This document shows positions 7,438 through 13,239 of a stretch of 18,311 nucleotides of DNA, in pieces. Both the position numbers and the translations under genes were made by a program. The DNA lies in assembly GCA_035623615.1 (NCBI GenBank), contig DASPTB010000025.1:1-18311 (forward strand), written 5' to 3'. Every line of letters starts with the position of its first letter. Within the stretch, counting starts at the first letter, position 1. Below the pieces are notes generated by a model. It was not told the DNA's origin. It ran no database searches and saw nothing but the letters and a program-made list of their open reading frames with translations. The stretch is from DASPTB01 sp035623615 (GTDB lineage: Bacteria; Actinomycetota; UBA4738).

Positions 7438-7889
7438 GTGAGCCCCGCCATCTCGCGAAGGCGCCCCGCCACGTCGCGGGCGCGTGCGCCTTCCCGAACG
7501 ACCACGATGATCGTGTCGTCGCCGGCGACCGTTCCGAGGACCCCCTCCACGCCCGCCGCGTCCAGCGCCCGCGCGGCCGGCATCGCGCCCGCCGGCGGCG
7601 TCTTCACCAGGACGAGGTTGGCCGAGTGCTCGACGCCGAGCGCGAACTCGCGCAGGAGCGCTCGCGCATGACGCGCCGGGCCGGGCGACGCCTCGTCGGG
7701 CGTCGCGTACCGCATGCGACCCTCGGCGTCGCGGATGCGCACGAGCCCGAGCTCGTCGAGGTCTCGCGACACCGTCGACTGCGTCACGGGGAATCCGAGT
7801 GCGTCCAGGCGCGAGGCGATCTCGTCCTGGCTCGACATCGGCTCGGTGCGAACGAGCTCGAGGATCGTCTGGTGCCGCTTCCGCTTCAC
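7434..7889 (-). CDS. argR: Arginine repressor
   Basis: ArgR is an arginine-dependent DNA-binding repressor that acts as a hexamer on paired ARG boxes. The 151-residue product has an N-terminal winged helix (SSQDEIASRLDALGFPVTQSTVSRDL region, with the recognition-helix sequence TQSTVSRDL). Its C-terminal oligomerisation and arginine-binding domain has GTVAGDDTIIVV; the Asp-Asp pair is the usual arginine contact. The length is standard (about 150-160). The frame is open far upstream, but homology starts at GTG 7889, which overlaps the argD stop as GTGA. Its own stop overlaps argGH. Lying inside the operon whose promoter carries two ARG-box-like palindromes, it is expected to repress itself and the whole cluster when arginine is plentiful. 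Confidence 0.95.
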   Translation of the reverse strand: MKRKRHQTILELVRTEPMSSQDEIASRLDALGFPVTQSTVSRDLDELGLVRIRDAEGRMRYATPDEASPGPARHARALLREFALGVEHSANLVLVKTPPAGAMPAARALDAAGVEGVLGTVAGDDTIIVVVREGARARDVAGRLREMAGLT

Positions 7890-9112
7890 GGCGCGCTCCC
7901 CTGCGCGGCGGGGTGCGACGCTTCGACGAGCGCGTCGGCGAAGGCCTCCAGGAACGCGTCGATCTCGCCCGCGTCGATCGTCAGCGGCGGTGTGCAGCGC
8001 ACGACGTTCCCGCCGGCTTCGGTGGCCAGGAAGCCGCGTCGCAGCAGCGCGAGGATGACGGCCTGCGCACGCACCGCGCCGGGCACGTCGGGCGGCCCGA
8101 GCGGGGCACCGACCAGGAGGCCCCGGCCGCGAGAACGCTCCGTCCGCCCCGCGCTCTCGAGCACTTCGTCGAGGCCGCTGCGAAGCCGCTCGCCCATTGC
8201 CGTGGCCCGCGACAGCAGCTCCTCGTCCTCGATGACGTCCAGCACGGCGAGTGCTCCCACGCACGGCACCGGCCCGCCCCCGAAGGTCGAGGCGTGCTCG
8301 CCCGGCCCGAACGCGAACTCCTCGGCGGCGACGACCGCGCCGATCGGGAGCCCGCCGGCGAGCCCCTTCGCGAGGGTGAACACGTCCGGCCGGACGTCGT
8401 TCCCCTGGAACGCGAACCACGTGCCGCACCTGCCCACCCCGGTCTGCACCTCGTCCATCAGCAGCAGCGCGCCGCGATCGTCGCAAACGCGCCGCGCCTC
8501 GCGCAGGTACGCGTCGGACAGCGGCACGACGCCGCCCTCACCCAAGACCGGCTCGAGCAGCACCGCAGCGGTGTGGTCGTCGACGGCCGCGCGGAGCGCG
8601 GTGACGTCCGCGGGCTCGACGTGGACGAATCCTTCGGGCAACGGCCGGTACGGCTCGTGCTTCTCGGACTGGCCGGTCGCGGCCAGCGTCGCGAACGTGC
8701 GCCCGTGGAACGAGCCCGCGAGCGCCACGACCTTCGTCTTGCCGTGAGGGCGGCCGCGCAGGCGCGCGAGCTTCAGCGCCGCCTCGTTCGCCTCCGCCCC
8801 GGAGTTGCAGAAGAACACCTGTCCGAAGCCCGCCAGCGAGGTCAGGCGCGAGGCGAGCTCCTGCTGGGGCAGCGTGGCGTACAGGTTGCTCACGTGCGTC
8901 AGCGTCCCGACCTGCTCGCGAACGGCCGCCACCCAGCGGGGGTGCGAGTGGCCGATCGGGACGCACGCGATGCCCCCGGCGAAGTCCAGATACGAGCGGC
9001 CGGCGTCGTCGAACACGCGCGTTCCCTCGCCGCGCACGAGGGTCACCGGGTAGCGGCGATAGGTCGGCATGATCGTCTCGGTCGAGACCGTCGGCACGGC
9101 GTTCCGGGTCAC
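7886..9112 (-). CDS. argD: Acetylornithine aminotransferase
   Basis: This PLP enzyme of aminotransferase class III interconverts N-acetylglutamate 5-semialdehyde and N2-acetylornithine, with glutamate as amino donor. The 408-residue product shows FDDAGRSYLDF and GIACVPIGHSHP near the N-terminus, then FFCNSGAEANEAALKLAR. It also has GSFHGRT, LLMDEVQTGVGRCGTWFAF, and TLAKGLAGGLPIGA with the Schiff-base lysine. All are standard for ArgD. Related LysJ or ornithine aminotransferases look similar, but operon context favours ArgD. The GTG start overlaps the argB stop (GTGA), and the stop overlaps argR the same way. Confidence 0.94.
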   Translation of the reverse strand: MTRNAVPTVSTETIMPTYRRYPVTLVRGEGTRVFDDAGRSYLDFAGGIACVPIGHSHPRWVAAVREQVGTLTHVSNLYATLPQQELASRLTSLAGFGQVFFCNSGAEANEAALKLARLRGRPHGKTKVVALAGSFHGRTFATLAATGQSEKHEPYRPLPEGFVHVEPADVTALRAAVDDHTAAVLLEPVLGEGGVVPLSDAYLREARRVCDDRGALLLMDEVQTGVGRCGTWFAFQGNDVRPDVFTLAKGLAGGLPIGAVVAAEEFAFGPGEHASTFGGGPVPCVGALAVLDVIEDEELLSRATAMGERLRSGLDEVLESAGRTERSRGRGLLVGAPLGPPDVPGAVRAQAVILALLRRGFLATEAGGNVVRCTPPLTIDAGEIDAFLEAFADALVEASHPAAQGSAP

Positions 9113-10008
9113 GGGGCACCTCCGTCCGGACCGAGCATGGTGCCGATGCCCTCCGGGGTGAACAGCTCCAGCACCACCGAGTGCGCGATGCGCCCGTCGA
9201 CGATGTGCGCGCGGCCGACGCCGCCGCGGACCGCGTCCGCGGCGGCGCGGAGCTTCGGCCCCATGCCGCCCTCGGCCGCGCCGCTCGCGAGAACCTTCTC
9301 CGCCTCGCGCACCGTCAGCTCGGCCACGAGCTCGCCGTCGACGATCAGCCCGGGGACGTCGGTCAGCAGGACCAGCTTCGCCGCGCCGAGCGCCACGGCG
9401 ATCGCCGCGGCGGCGGGGTCGGCGTTCACGTTGTAGGACTGGCCTTTCCCGTCGGTCGCGACGGTGGCGACGACGGGAACCGCGACGTCCATCAGGTGCT
9501 CGAGCAGCGCGGTGTTCACGTCGGTGATCTCGCCGACGAACCCGAGGTCGTCGCCGTCCGGCTCGAGCTTGCGGGCCAGGAGCAGGTTCGCGTCGTCGCC
9601 CGACAGTCCGACGGCGGGCGTCCCCGCCATGTTGAGCGCCGACACGACGTGAATGTTGATGTCGCCGACCAAGACCATCTTCGCGACCCGCAGCGTCTCC
9701 TCGTCGGTCACGCGCATCCCCGAGCGGAACTCCGTCGCCAGGCCGAGCCGTTCCGACAGCGCCGACACCTGCGGGCCACCGCCGTGGACGACGACCGGCT
9801 TGATGCCGACCGTGCGGAGCAGGCCGACGTCCTGCGCGAACCGGGCTGCCAGTTTGGGATCGGTCATCGCCGCGCCGCCGAGCTTGAGCACGACGACGCG
9901 TCCCGCGTGTTCGCGAATGTAGGGGAGCGCCTCGAGCAGCACGCGGCTCTTCGCGCGGGTCCGTTCGCGCACCGACACCGTCACCGTCGTCGCCGTCGTC
10001 GTCGTCAC
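9109..10008 (-). CDS. argB: Acetylglutamate kinase
   Basis: It phosphorylates N-acetylglutamate with ATP, usually the flux-controlling second step of arginine synthesis. The 299-residue product has the amino-acid-kinase motifs VVLKLGGAAM (39-48), VVHGGGPQ, GLSGDDANLL and YNVNADPAAAAIA. It ends with GGMGPKL, HSVVLELFTPEGIGTM. The helix before the first strand (LLEALPYIREHAG) and this C-terminal segment are marks of the arginine-inhibited hexameric type, so feedback control by arginine is likely in addition to ArgR. The GTG start is chosen because it overlaps the argC stop as GTGA; an in-frame GTG at codon 11 is an alternative. The first dozen codons are an odd Thr/Val run made by an ACG/GTG triplet-like repeat. 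Confidence 0.94.
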   Translation of the reverse strand: MTTTTATTVTVSVRERTRAKSRVLLEALPYIREHAGRVVVLKLGGAAMTDPKLAARFAQDVGLLRTVGIKPVVVHGGGPQVSALSERLGLATEFRSGMRVTDEETLRVAKMVLVGDINIHVVSALNMAGTPAVGLSGDDANLLLARKLEPDGDDLGFVGEITDVNTALLEHLMDVAVPVVATVATDGKGQSYNVNADPAAAAIAVALGAAKLVLLTDVPGLIVDGELVAELTVREAEKVLASGAAEGGMGPKLRAAADAVRGGVGRAHIVDGRIAHSVVLELFTPEGIGTMLGPDGGAP

Positions 10009-11051
10009 GGGTAGAGCCCCGTGGTCGGCAGGGCCAGCCCCTCGTCCAGGCCGAAGAGCAGGTTCATGTTCTGGATAGCCTGCCCTGCAGCCCCTTTGAC
10101 CAGGTTGTCCACGGCGGAGACGATCACCGCCGTGCCGGAGCGGTCGTCGCCGCCGACGCCGAGCTCGCAGACGTTCGATCCCTGGACGTGCTTCGGGTCG
10201 GGCATCCTGCGGTCCGGCAGGACGCGGGCGAAGCGCTCGCCGGCGTAGGCGTCGGCGAGCGCTTGCGCGCATGCGGCCGGATCCGCGCCGGACAGGTAGC
10301 ACGTGACCAGCACGCCGCGAACGGCGGGGACGAGGTGCGGAACGAACGTCACGGTCGTGCCGCCCGCGCCCGCGCGCGCCAACACGCGCTCGATCTCTGG
10401 CGTGTGCTGGTGGGTCCCCACGCGGTACGGCCGAATGCTGCCTTCCGTGTGCGCGTAGTGCACCGTGGCGCTCGGGCGCGCGCCCGCGCCCGAGACGCCG
10501 GTCTTCGCGTCGATGATCACGTTGCCCTCGAACAGGCGGGCGCGAGCGATCGGGGCGAGCGCCAGCGACGCCGCCGTCGCGAAGCACCCGGGGTTCGCGA
10601 CGAGCGTCGACCCGCGGATCTCGTCCCGGAACAGCTCGGGGAGGCCGTACACGGCCTTGTCGAGCCATGCGGGAGCGGCGTGCTCGAACCCGTACCACGC
10701 CGGGTACTCCTCCGCAGGCAGACGGAAGTCGCCGGCGAGGTCGATGACGCGCGCCCCTGCCTCCAGCAGCCCGGGGCCGATCCGCGAGCTGGTCCCGTGC
10801 GGCAGCGCAAGGAACGCGACGTCGCAGCGTCGCGCGACGTCCGGCCCGAGCTCCTCGAACGTCATGCCGGCGAAGTCCTCCAGGTGCGGATGGACATCGC
10901 CGACGGAAGCCCCGGCGTGCTCGCCGGCGCCGGCCGCGACCACCTCGGCGGCGGGATGCGCCGACAGCAGGCGCAGGAGCTCGCCCCCCGAATAGCCGGA
11001 GGCGCCGAGGACCGCGACGCGGACGGAAGATTCGTGGCTACGCATCTTCAT
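10005..11051 (-). CDS. argC: N-acetyl-gamma-glutamyl-phosphate reductase
   Basis: It reduces N-acetylglutamyl 5-phosphate with NADPH to the semialdehyde, the third step of arginine synthesis. Visible motifs are the Rossmann start VAVLGASGYSGGELLRLL, AFLALPHGTS, VIDLAGDFRL, the catalytic cysteine in NPGCFATAA, and THQHTPEIE. From ATG 11051 the product is 348 residues, normal for type-1 ArgC. The frame stays open to 11300, but the promoter and ARG boxes lie in 11039-11100, so longer starts are unlikely. ATGs at 11066, 11051 and 11045 are all possible; none has a clear Shine-Dalgarno, and the mRNA leader must be very short. It is the first gene of the operon, and its stop overlaps argB (GTGA). 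Confidence 0.93.
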   Translation of the reverse strand: MKMRSHESSVRVAVLGASGYSGGELLRLLSAHPAAEVVAAGAGEHAGASVGDVHPHLEDFAGMTFEELGPDVARRCDVAFLALPHGTSSRIGPGLLEAGARVIDLAGDFRLPAEEYPAWYGFEHAAPAWLDKAVYGLPELFRDEIRGSTLVANPGCFATAASLALAPIARARLFEGNVIIDAKTGVSGAGARPSATVHYAHTEGSIRPYRVGTHQHTPEIERVLARAGAGGTTVTFVPHLVPAVRGVLVTCYLSGADPAACAQALADAYAGERFARVLPDRRMPDPKHVQGSNVCELGVGGDDRSGTAVIVSAVDNLVKGAAGQAIQNMNLLFGLDEGLALPTTGLYP

Positions 11052-11077
11052 GCAATCTGAACGCATGAAAATGCTAG
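11039..11077 (-). promoter_or_regulatory. Tandem ARG boxes (putative ArgR operator) at argC
   Basis: Read on the minus strand, two palindromes are present: GCAT-TTTC-ATGC (11074-11063) and GCAT-GAAG-ATGC (11053-11042). Extended to 18 bp each (11077-11060 and 11056-11039) they are separated by exactly 3 bp, with centres 21 bp apart. This is the classical spacing of paired ARG boxes bound by one ArgR hexamer. The half-site core GCAT/ATGC resembles that of actinobacterial ARG boxes as I recall them. The site overlaps the -10 element and the start codons of argC, so binding should block initiation of the operon. Confidence 0.78.
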
Positions 11078-11100
11078 CAGGCCGGGCGGGTGGCCGTCCA
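11071..11100 (-). promoter_or_regulatory. Putative argC promoter (-35 TGGACG, extended -10 TGCTAGCAT)
   Basis: TAGCAT at 11076-11071 is preceded by TGC, giving an extended -10 of the TGnTAnnnT type. TGGACG at 11100-11095 sits 18 bp upstream as a 4/6 match to TTGACA. Transcription would begin near 11064, inside the paired ARG boxes, leaving a leader of only a dozen or so nucleotides before ATG 11051. Confidence 0.5.
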
Positions 11101-11168
11101 TGGGGCGGCCCGAGCTCCGCCGCGGCAAGGTGGTGGGGACTCGTGCAAGCCGTTCGCGCATGTTCGGG

Positions 11169-11174
11169 TACCCT
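11169..11174 (+). promoter_or_regulatory. Possible -10 element (TACCCT) for the 62-codon gene
   Basis: GGGTACCCTGTG fits the TAnnnT -10 pattern common in high-GC Gram-positive promoters. It would give a leader of about 45-50 nt to GTG 11227. No good -35 hexamer is visible at 16-18 bp, so this is weak. Confidence 0.3.
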
Positions 11175-11226
11175 GTGGCCCCGCGGCGCCCGCCGCGACC
11201 ACGGACGAGAGAAGAAGGAGGAGTGC

Positions 11227-11415
11227 GTGCCCTCGGACACCGATCGCATGCTGTTCGACAAGGCCGTCGAGGTGACGGCGACCGCGTTGCGGGGGGCCAT
11301 GGGCGGACAGGGCAGCCAGCCGCCGACCTACGCGGCCGATCTGTTCAAGGCCGTCTACGAGGCGCTCAAGGACGCGATGGGGGACTTGCCCGAGCCGAGC
11401 AAGGCCGGCTTCTGA
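11227..11415 (+). CDS. Small protein of unknown function (62 residues)
   Basis: I do not recognise this protein. The start is GTG 11227, preceded by AAGGAGG at 11215-11221 with a 5-nt gap, one of the best ribosome-binding sites in the window; this is the main coding evidence. The product is soluble, with two probable helices (DRMLFDKAVEVTATALRGAM and ADLFKAVYEALKDAMGDL) split by a Gly/Gln/Pro turn. There are no cysteines and no signal peptide. The frame stays open upstream to 11050, but that part is Arg/Trp-rich non-coding-like sequence across the argC control region. The gene diverges from argC and converges on the MFS-cNMP gene. A later ATG at 11248 is an alternative start. Confidence 0.7.
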   Translation: MPSDTDRMLFDKAVEVTATALRGAMGGQGSQPPTYAADLFKAVYEALKDAMGDLPEPSKAGF

Positions 11416-11426
11416 TCCGCCGTCCG

Positions 11427-11442
11427 GCCCGCCCTCTCGGGC
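11427..11442. terminator. Weak hairpin between convergent genes
   Basis: GCCCG-CCCTCT-CGGGC is a 5-bp stem with a 6-nt loop in the 35-bp gap between the stops at 11415 and 11451. It has no T-run. It is a low-confidence bidirectional terminator. Confidence 0.25.
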
Positions 11443-11450
11443 GTCGGTAG

Positions 11451-13124
11451 CTACTCGCCGGGCGCGTTGCCGCCGGCCGCTTCGCCGCCGGACAGGTGCC
11501 GGTGGATCGTGTCCTCGGCGAACCGGGTCGCGGCGGGATGACCGGTCACCGCCTCGAGGAAGACCTCCCGCACGAGCGCGGCGAGCACGGCGGGCGTTCG
11601 CGCGACGACGGTCGCGGTGCGGGGAACGTCGCGCAGCAGCGCGATCTCGCCGAAGCCCTCGCCGGCGCCGAGGGCGCCGGCGAGGCGTCCGTCGGCGACG
11701 ACCTCGAGCTCGCCCGAGCGGACGATGAAGAACCGGTCCCCCGCCTCGCCCTGACGGACGACCGCGACCCCTGCGGGAGCCTCAACCGGGATCAGGTTGC
11801 GCGCCAGCCGTTCCACGACCTCCTCGGGAAGCGGCGCGAACATCGGCACGCCGCGCACCAGCTCGATCTCCGCCGTGGGCGCGACCCAGCGGCGGTCGAT
11901 CCGGCGTAGGCGACGCATGGCCAGGAGGGCAGCCAACGTCGGCACGGCGCCGGCCACGACGAGCGCCCACCGCGCGCCGACGGCTGCGACCAGCGCCGCC
12001 GCGCCCGCCGATCCCGCCGCGAGGCCGGCCATGTACATGCCTTCGATCACCCCGAACACGCGGCTCATGACCTCGTCGGGGACGACCCGCTGCAGCAGCG
12101 TCCGACCGGCGACCTGCCCGAGCTCCATGCCCGCGCCCGCCGCCGCCATCATCGAGAAGGCCAGGCCGATTCCCGGGTGTGCGCCCGCGACCGCGATCGG
12201 GATCCCCGTGAGCACCATCCCGGCGCCGATCGCCCCGGCCAGGCCGCCCCGGCCGACGCGAAAGAGCGCGAGCCCACCGCCGACCAGACCGCCAGCGCCG
12301 AGCGCCGCCATCAGATAACCGGGCGCCGACGGTCCGAGCCCGAGCAGCCCGATCGCGATCACGACGTAGAAGACGTCGAGCGCTCCGATCAGTACCGACT
12401 CGACGCCGCCGAGGGCAACGACCAGCCGCGTGTCGGCCTCGCGCGCGATCTCGCGAAACCCGCCGACGGCCTCGCGGAGCATGGTTCGCGCGGTGATCCC
12501 ACCCGGCGGCCGCGGCTGTGGCTCGATCCGCCACACCGTGGCCGCCGCGATCAGCTGGAGCGCTCCCGTCGCGACGATCACGGTTCCCGGGCCCGACGCG
12601 CTCATGATCACGCCGGCGGCGGCCGGACCGATCAGGACACCCGCGCTCTCGATCACGCCCGTGGCGACGTTTGCGGCGGTGAGCTCGTCGGGCGTCGCGA
12701 CGAGGGCCGGCGTCAGTGCCGCCTGGGCCGGGCGCGTGAGGGTGGTGGCCGCGCTCGCGGCCACCGCGAGCACGACGACCACCCACTCGGTCGTGCCCGC
12801 GAGCATCGCGGTGCCCACCACGGCAAGCAGCACCGCCTGCAAGAGGTACCCCGCGAAGAGGTATCGATCACGACGGAAGCGGTCGCCGAGGACCGCGCTG
12901 AGCGGGGCGATGATCGCGCAGGGGATCAGCTGCGCGACCGTGACGATCGCCGTGCCGGTCGCGCCGCCCCGCTGGTACGCGTACACGACGATGGCGATCC
13001 ACGCGCCCCACTCCGTCATGCAGAACAGCACGAACGCGACCTGCACGCGGCGGAGCGACGGATTGGCGAGCACGGTCCCGAAGACCCGCAACGAGTCGGA
13101 CAGGCGCGCGACGAACCGATGCAT
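11451..13124 (-). CDS. MFS transporter with C-terminal cyclic-nucleotide-binding domain
   Basis: The 557-residue product has two parts. Residues about 15-405 form a 12-helix major facilitator unit with the loop-2 motif GDRFRRDR (80-87), of the MFS_3/exporter kind. Residues about 420-545 are a cNMP-binding domain: FAPLPEEVVERLA entry helix, VVRQGEAGDRFFIVRSGELEV (456-476), and the phosphate-binding cassette FGEIALLRDVPRTATV (491-506), with Glu493 and Arg502 placed to contact ribose and phosphate. The inference is that export or uptake is gated by cAMP, cGMP or another small ligand; the substrate is unknown. The start is ATG 13124, with a GATGCT hexamer 6 nt upstream and only GGAA as a possible Shine-Dalgarno, so it may be leaderless. 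It diverges from tkt. Such fusions are known from high-GC genomes, though I cannot name a characterised one. Confidence 0.9.
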   Translation of the reverse strand: MHRFVARLSDSLRVFGTVLANPSLRRVQVAFVLFCMTEWGAWIAIVVYAYQRGGATGTAIVTVAQLIPCAIIAPLSAVLGDRFRRDRYLFAGYLLQAVLLAVVGTAMLAGTTEWVVVVLAVAASAATTLTRPAQAALTPALVATPDELTAANVATGVIESAGVLIGPAAAGVIMSASGPGTVIVATGALQLIAAATVWRIEPQPRPPGGITARTMLREAVGGFREIAREADTRLVVALGGVESVLIGALDVFYVVIAIGLLGLGPSAPGYLMAALGAGGLVGGGLALFRVGRGGLAGAIGAGMVLTGIPIAVAGAHPGIGLAFSMMAAAGAGMELGQVAGRTLLQRVVPDEVMSRVFGVIEGMYMAGLAAGSAGAAALVAAVGARWALVVAGAVPTLAALLAMRRLRRIDRRWVAPTAEIELVRGVPMFAPLPEEVVERLARNLIPVEAPAGVAVVRQGEAGDRFFIVRSGELEVVADGRLAGALGAGEGFGEIALLRDVPRTATVVARTPAVLAALVREVFLEAVTGHPAATRFAEDTIHRHLSGGEAAGGNAPGE

Positions 13125-13130
13125 TTCCGG

Positions 13131-13136
13131 AGCATC
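13131..13136 (-). promoter_or_regulatory. Possible -10 element (GATGCT) for a leaderless MFS-cNMP mRNA
   Basis: On the minus strand GATGCT is followed by 6 nt (CCGGAA) and then the ATG at 13124. This would put the transcription start on or next to the start codon. It matches TATAAT at only three positions, so support comes mainly from the same layout at other starts here. Confidence 0.25.
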
Positions 13137-13161
13137 CCACAGGCCCCGCGAGCGACCGCCG

Positions 13162-13191
13162 GGGACGAGCGCGCGACGACGTCAGTAGGGT
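13162..13191 (+). promoter_or_regulatory. Possible tkt promoter (GGGACG / TAGGGT)
   Basis: TAGGGT at 13186-13191 fits the TAnnnT -10 pattern. A weak -35-like GGGACG at 13162-13167 is 18 bp upstream, similar in layout to the argC promoter. It predicts a leader of about 45 nt containing the GGGAGG ribosome-binding site at 13228-13233. Confidence 0.35.
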
Positions 13192-13239
13192 GGAGGGGTT
13201 CACGGCGACGCGAAGGCGAGAACGAGCGGGAGGCGGGAG

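Noticed and set aside
5626..7671. 681-codon open frame on the + strand opposite argGH and argR
   Set aside because: It is antisense to a fully motif-supported gene, rich in Arg and Pro, has no family motif, and is the expected shadow of GC-rich codon bias.
7437..8486. Long argR-frame ORF extending upstream through argD
   Set aside because: ArgR homology starts at GTG 7889; the rest is out-of-frame argD.
11052..11300. N-terminal extension of argC
   Set aside because: The frame is open, but ArgC homology starts at the GASGYSG region and the extension would cover the promoter and paired ARG boxes.
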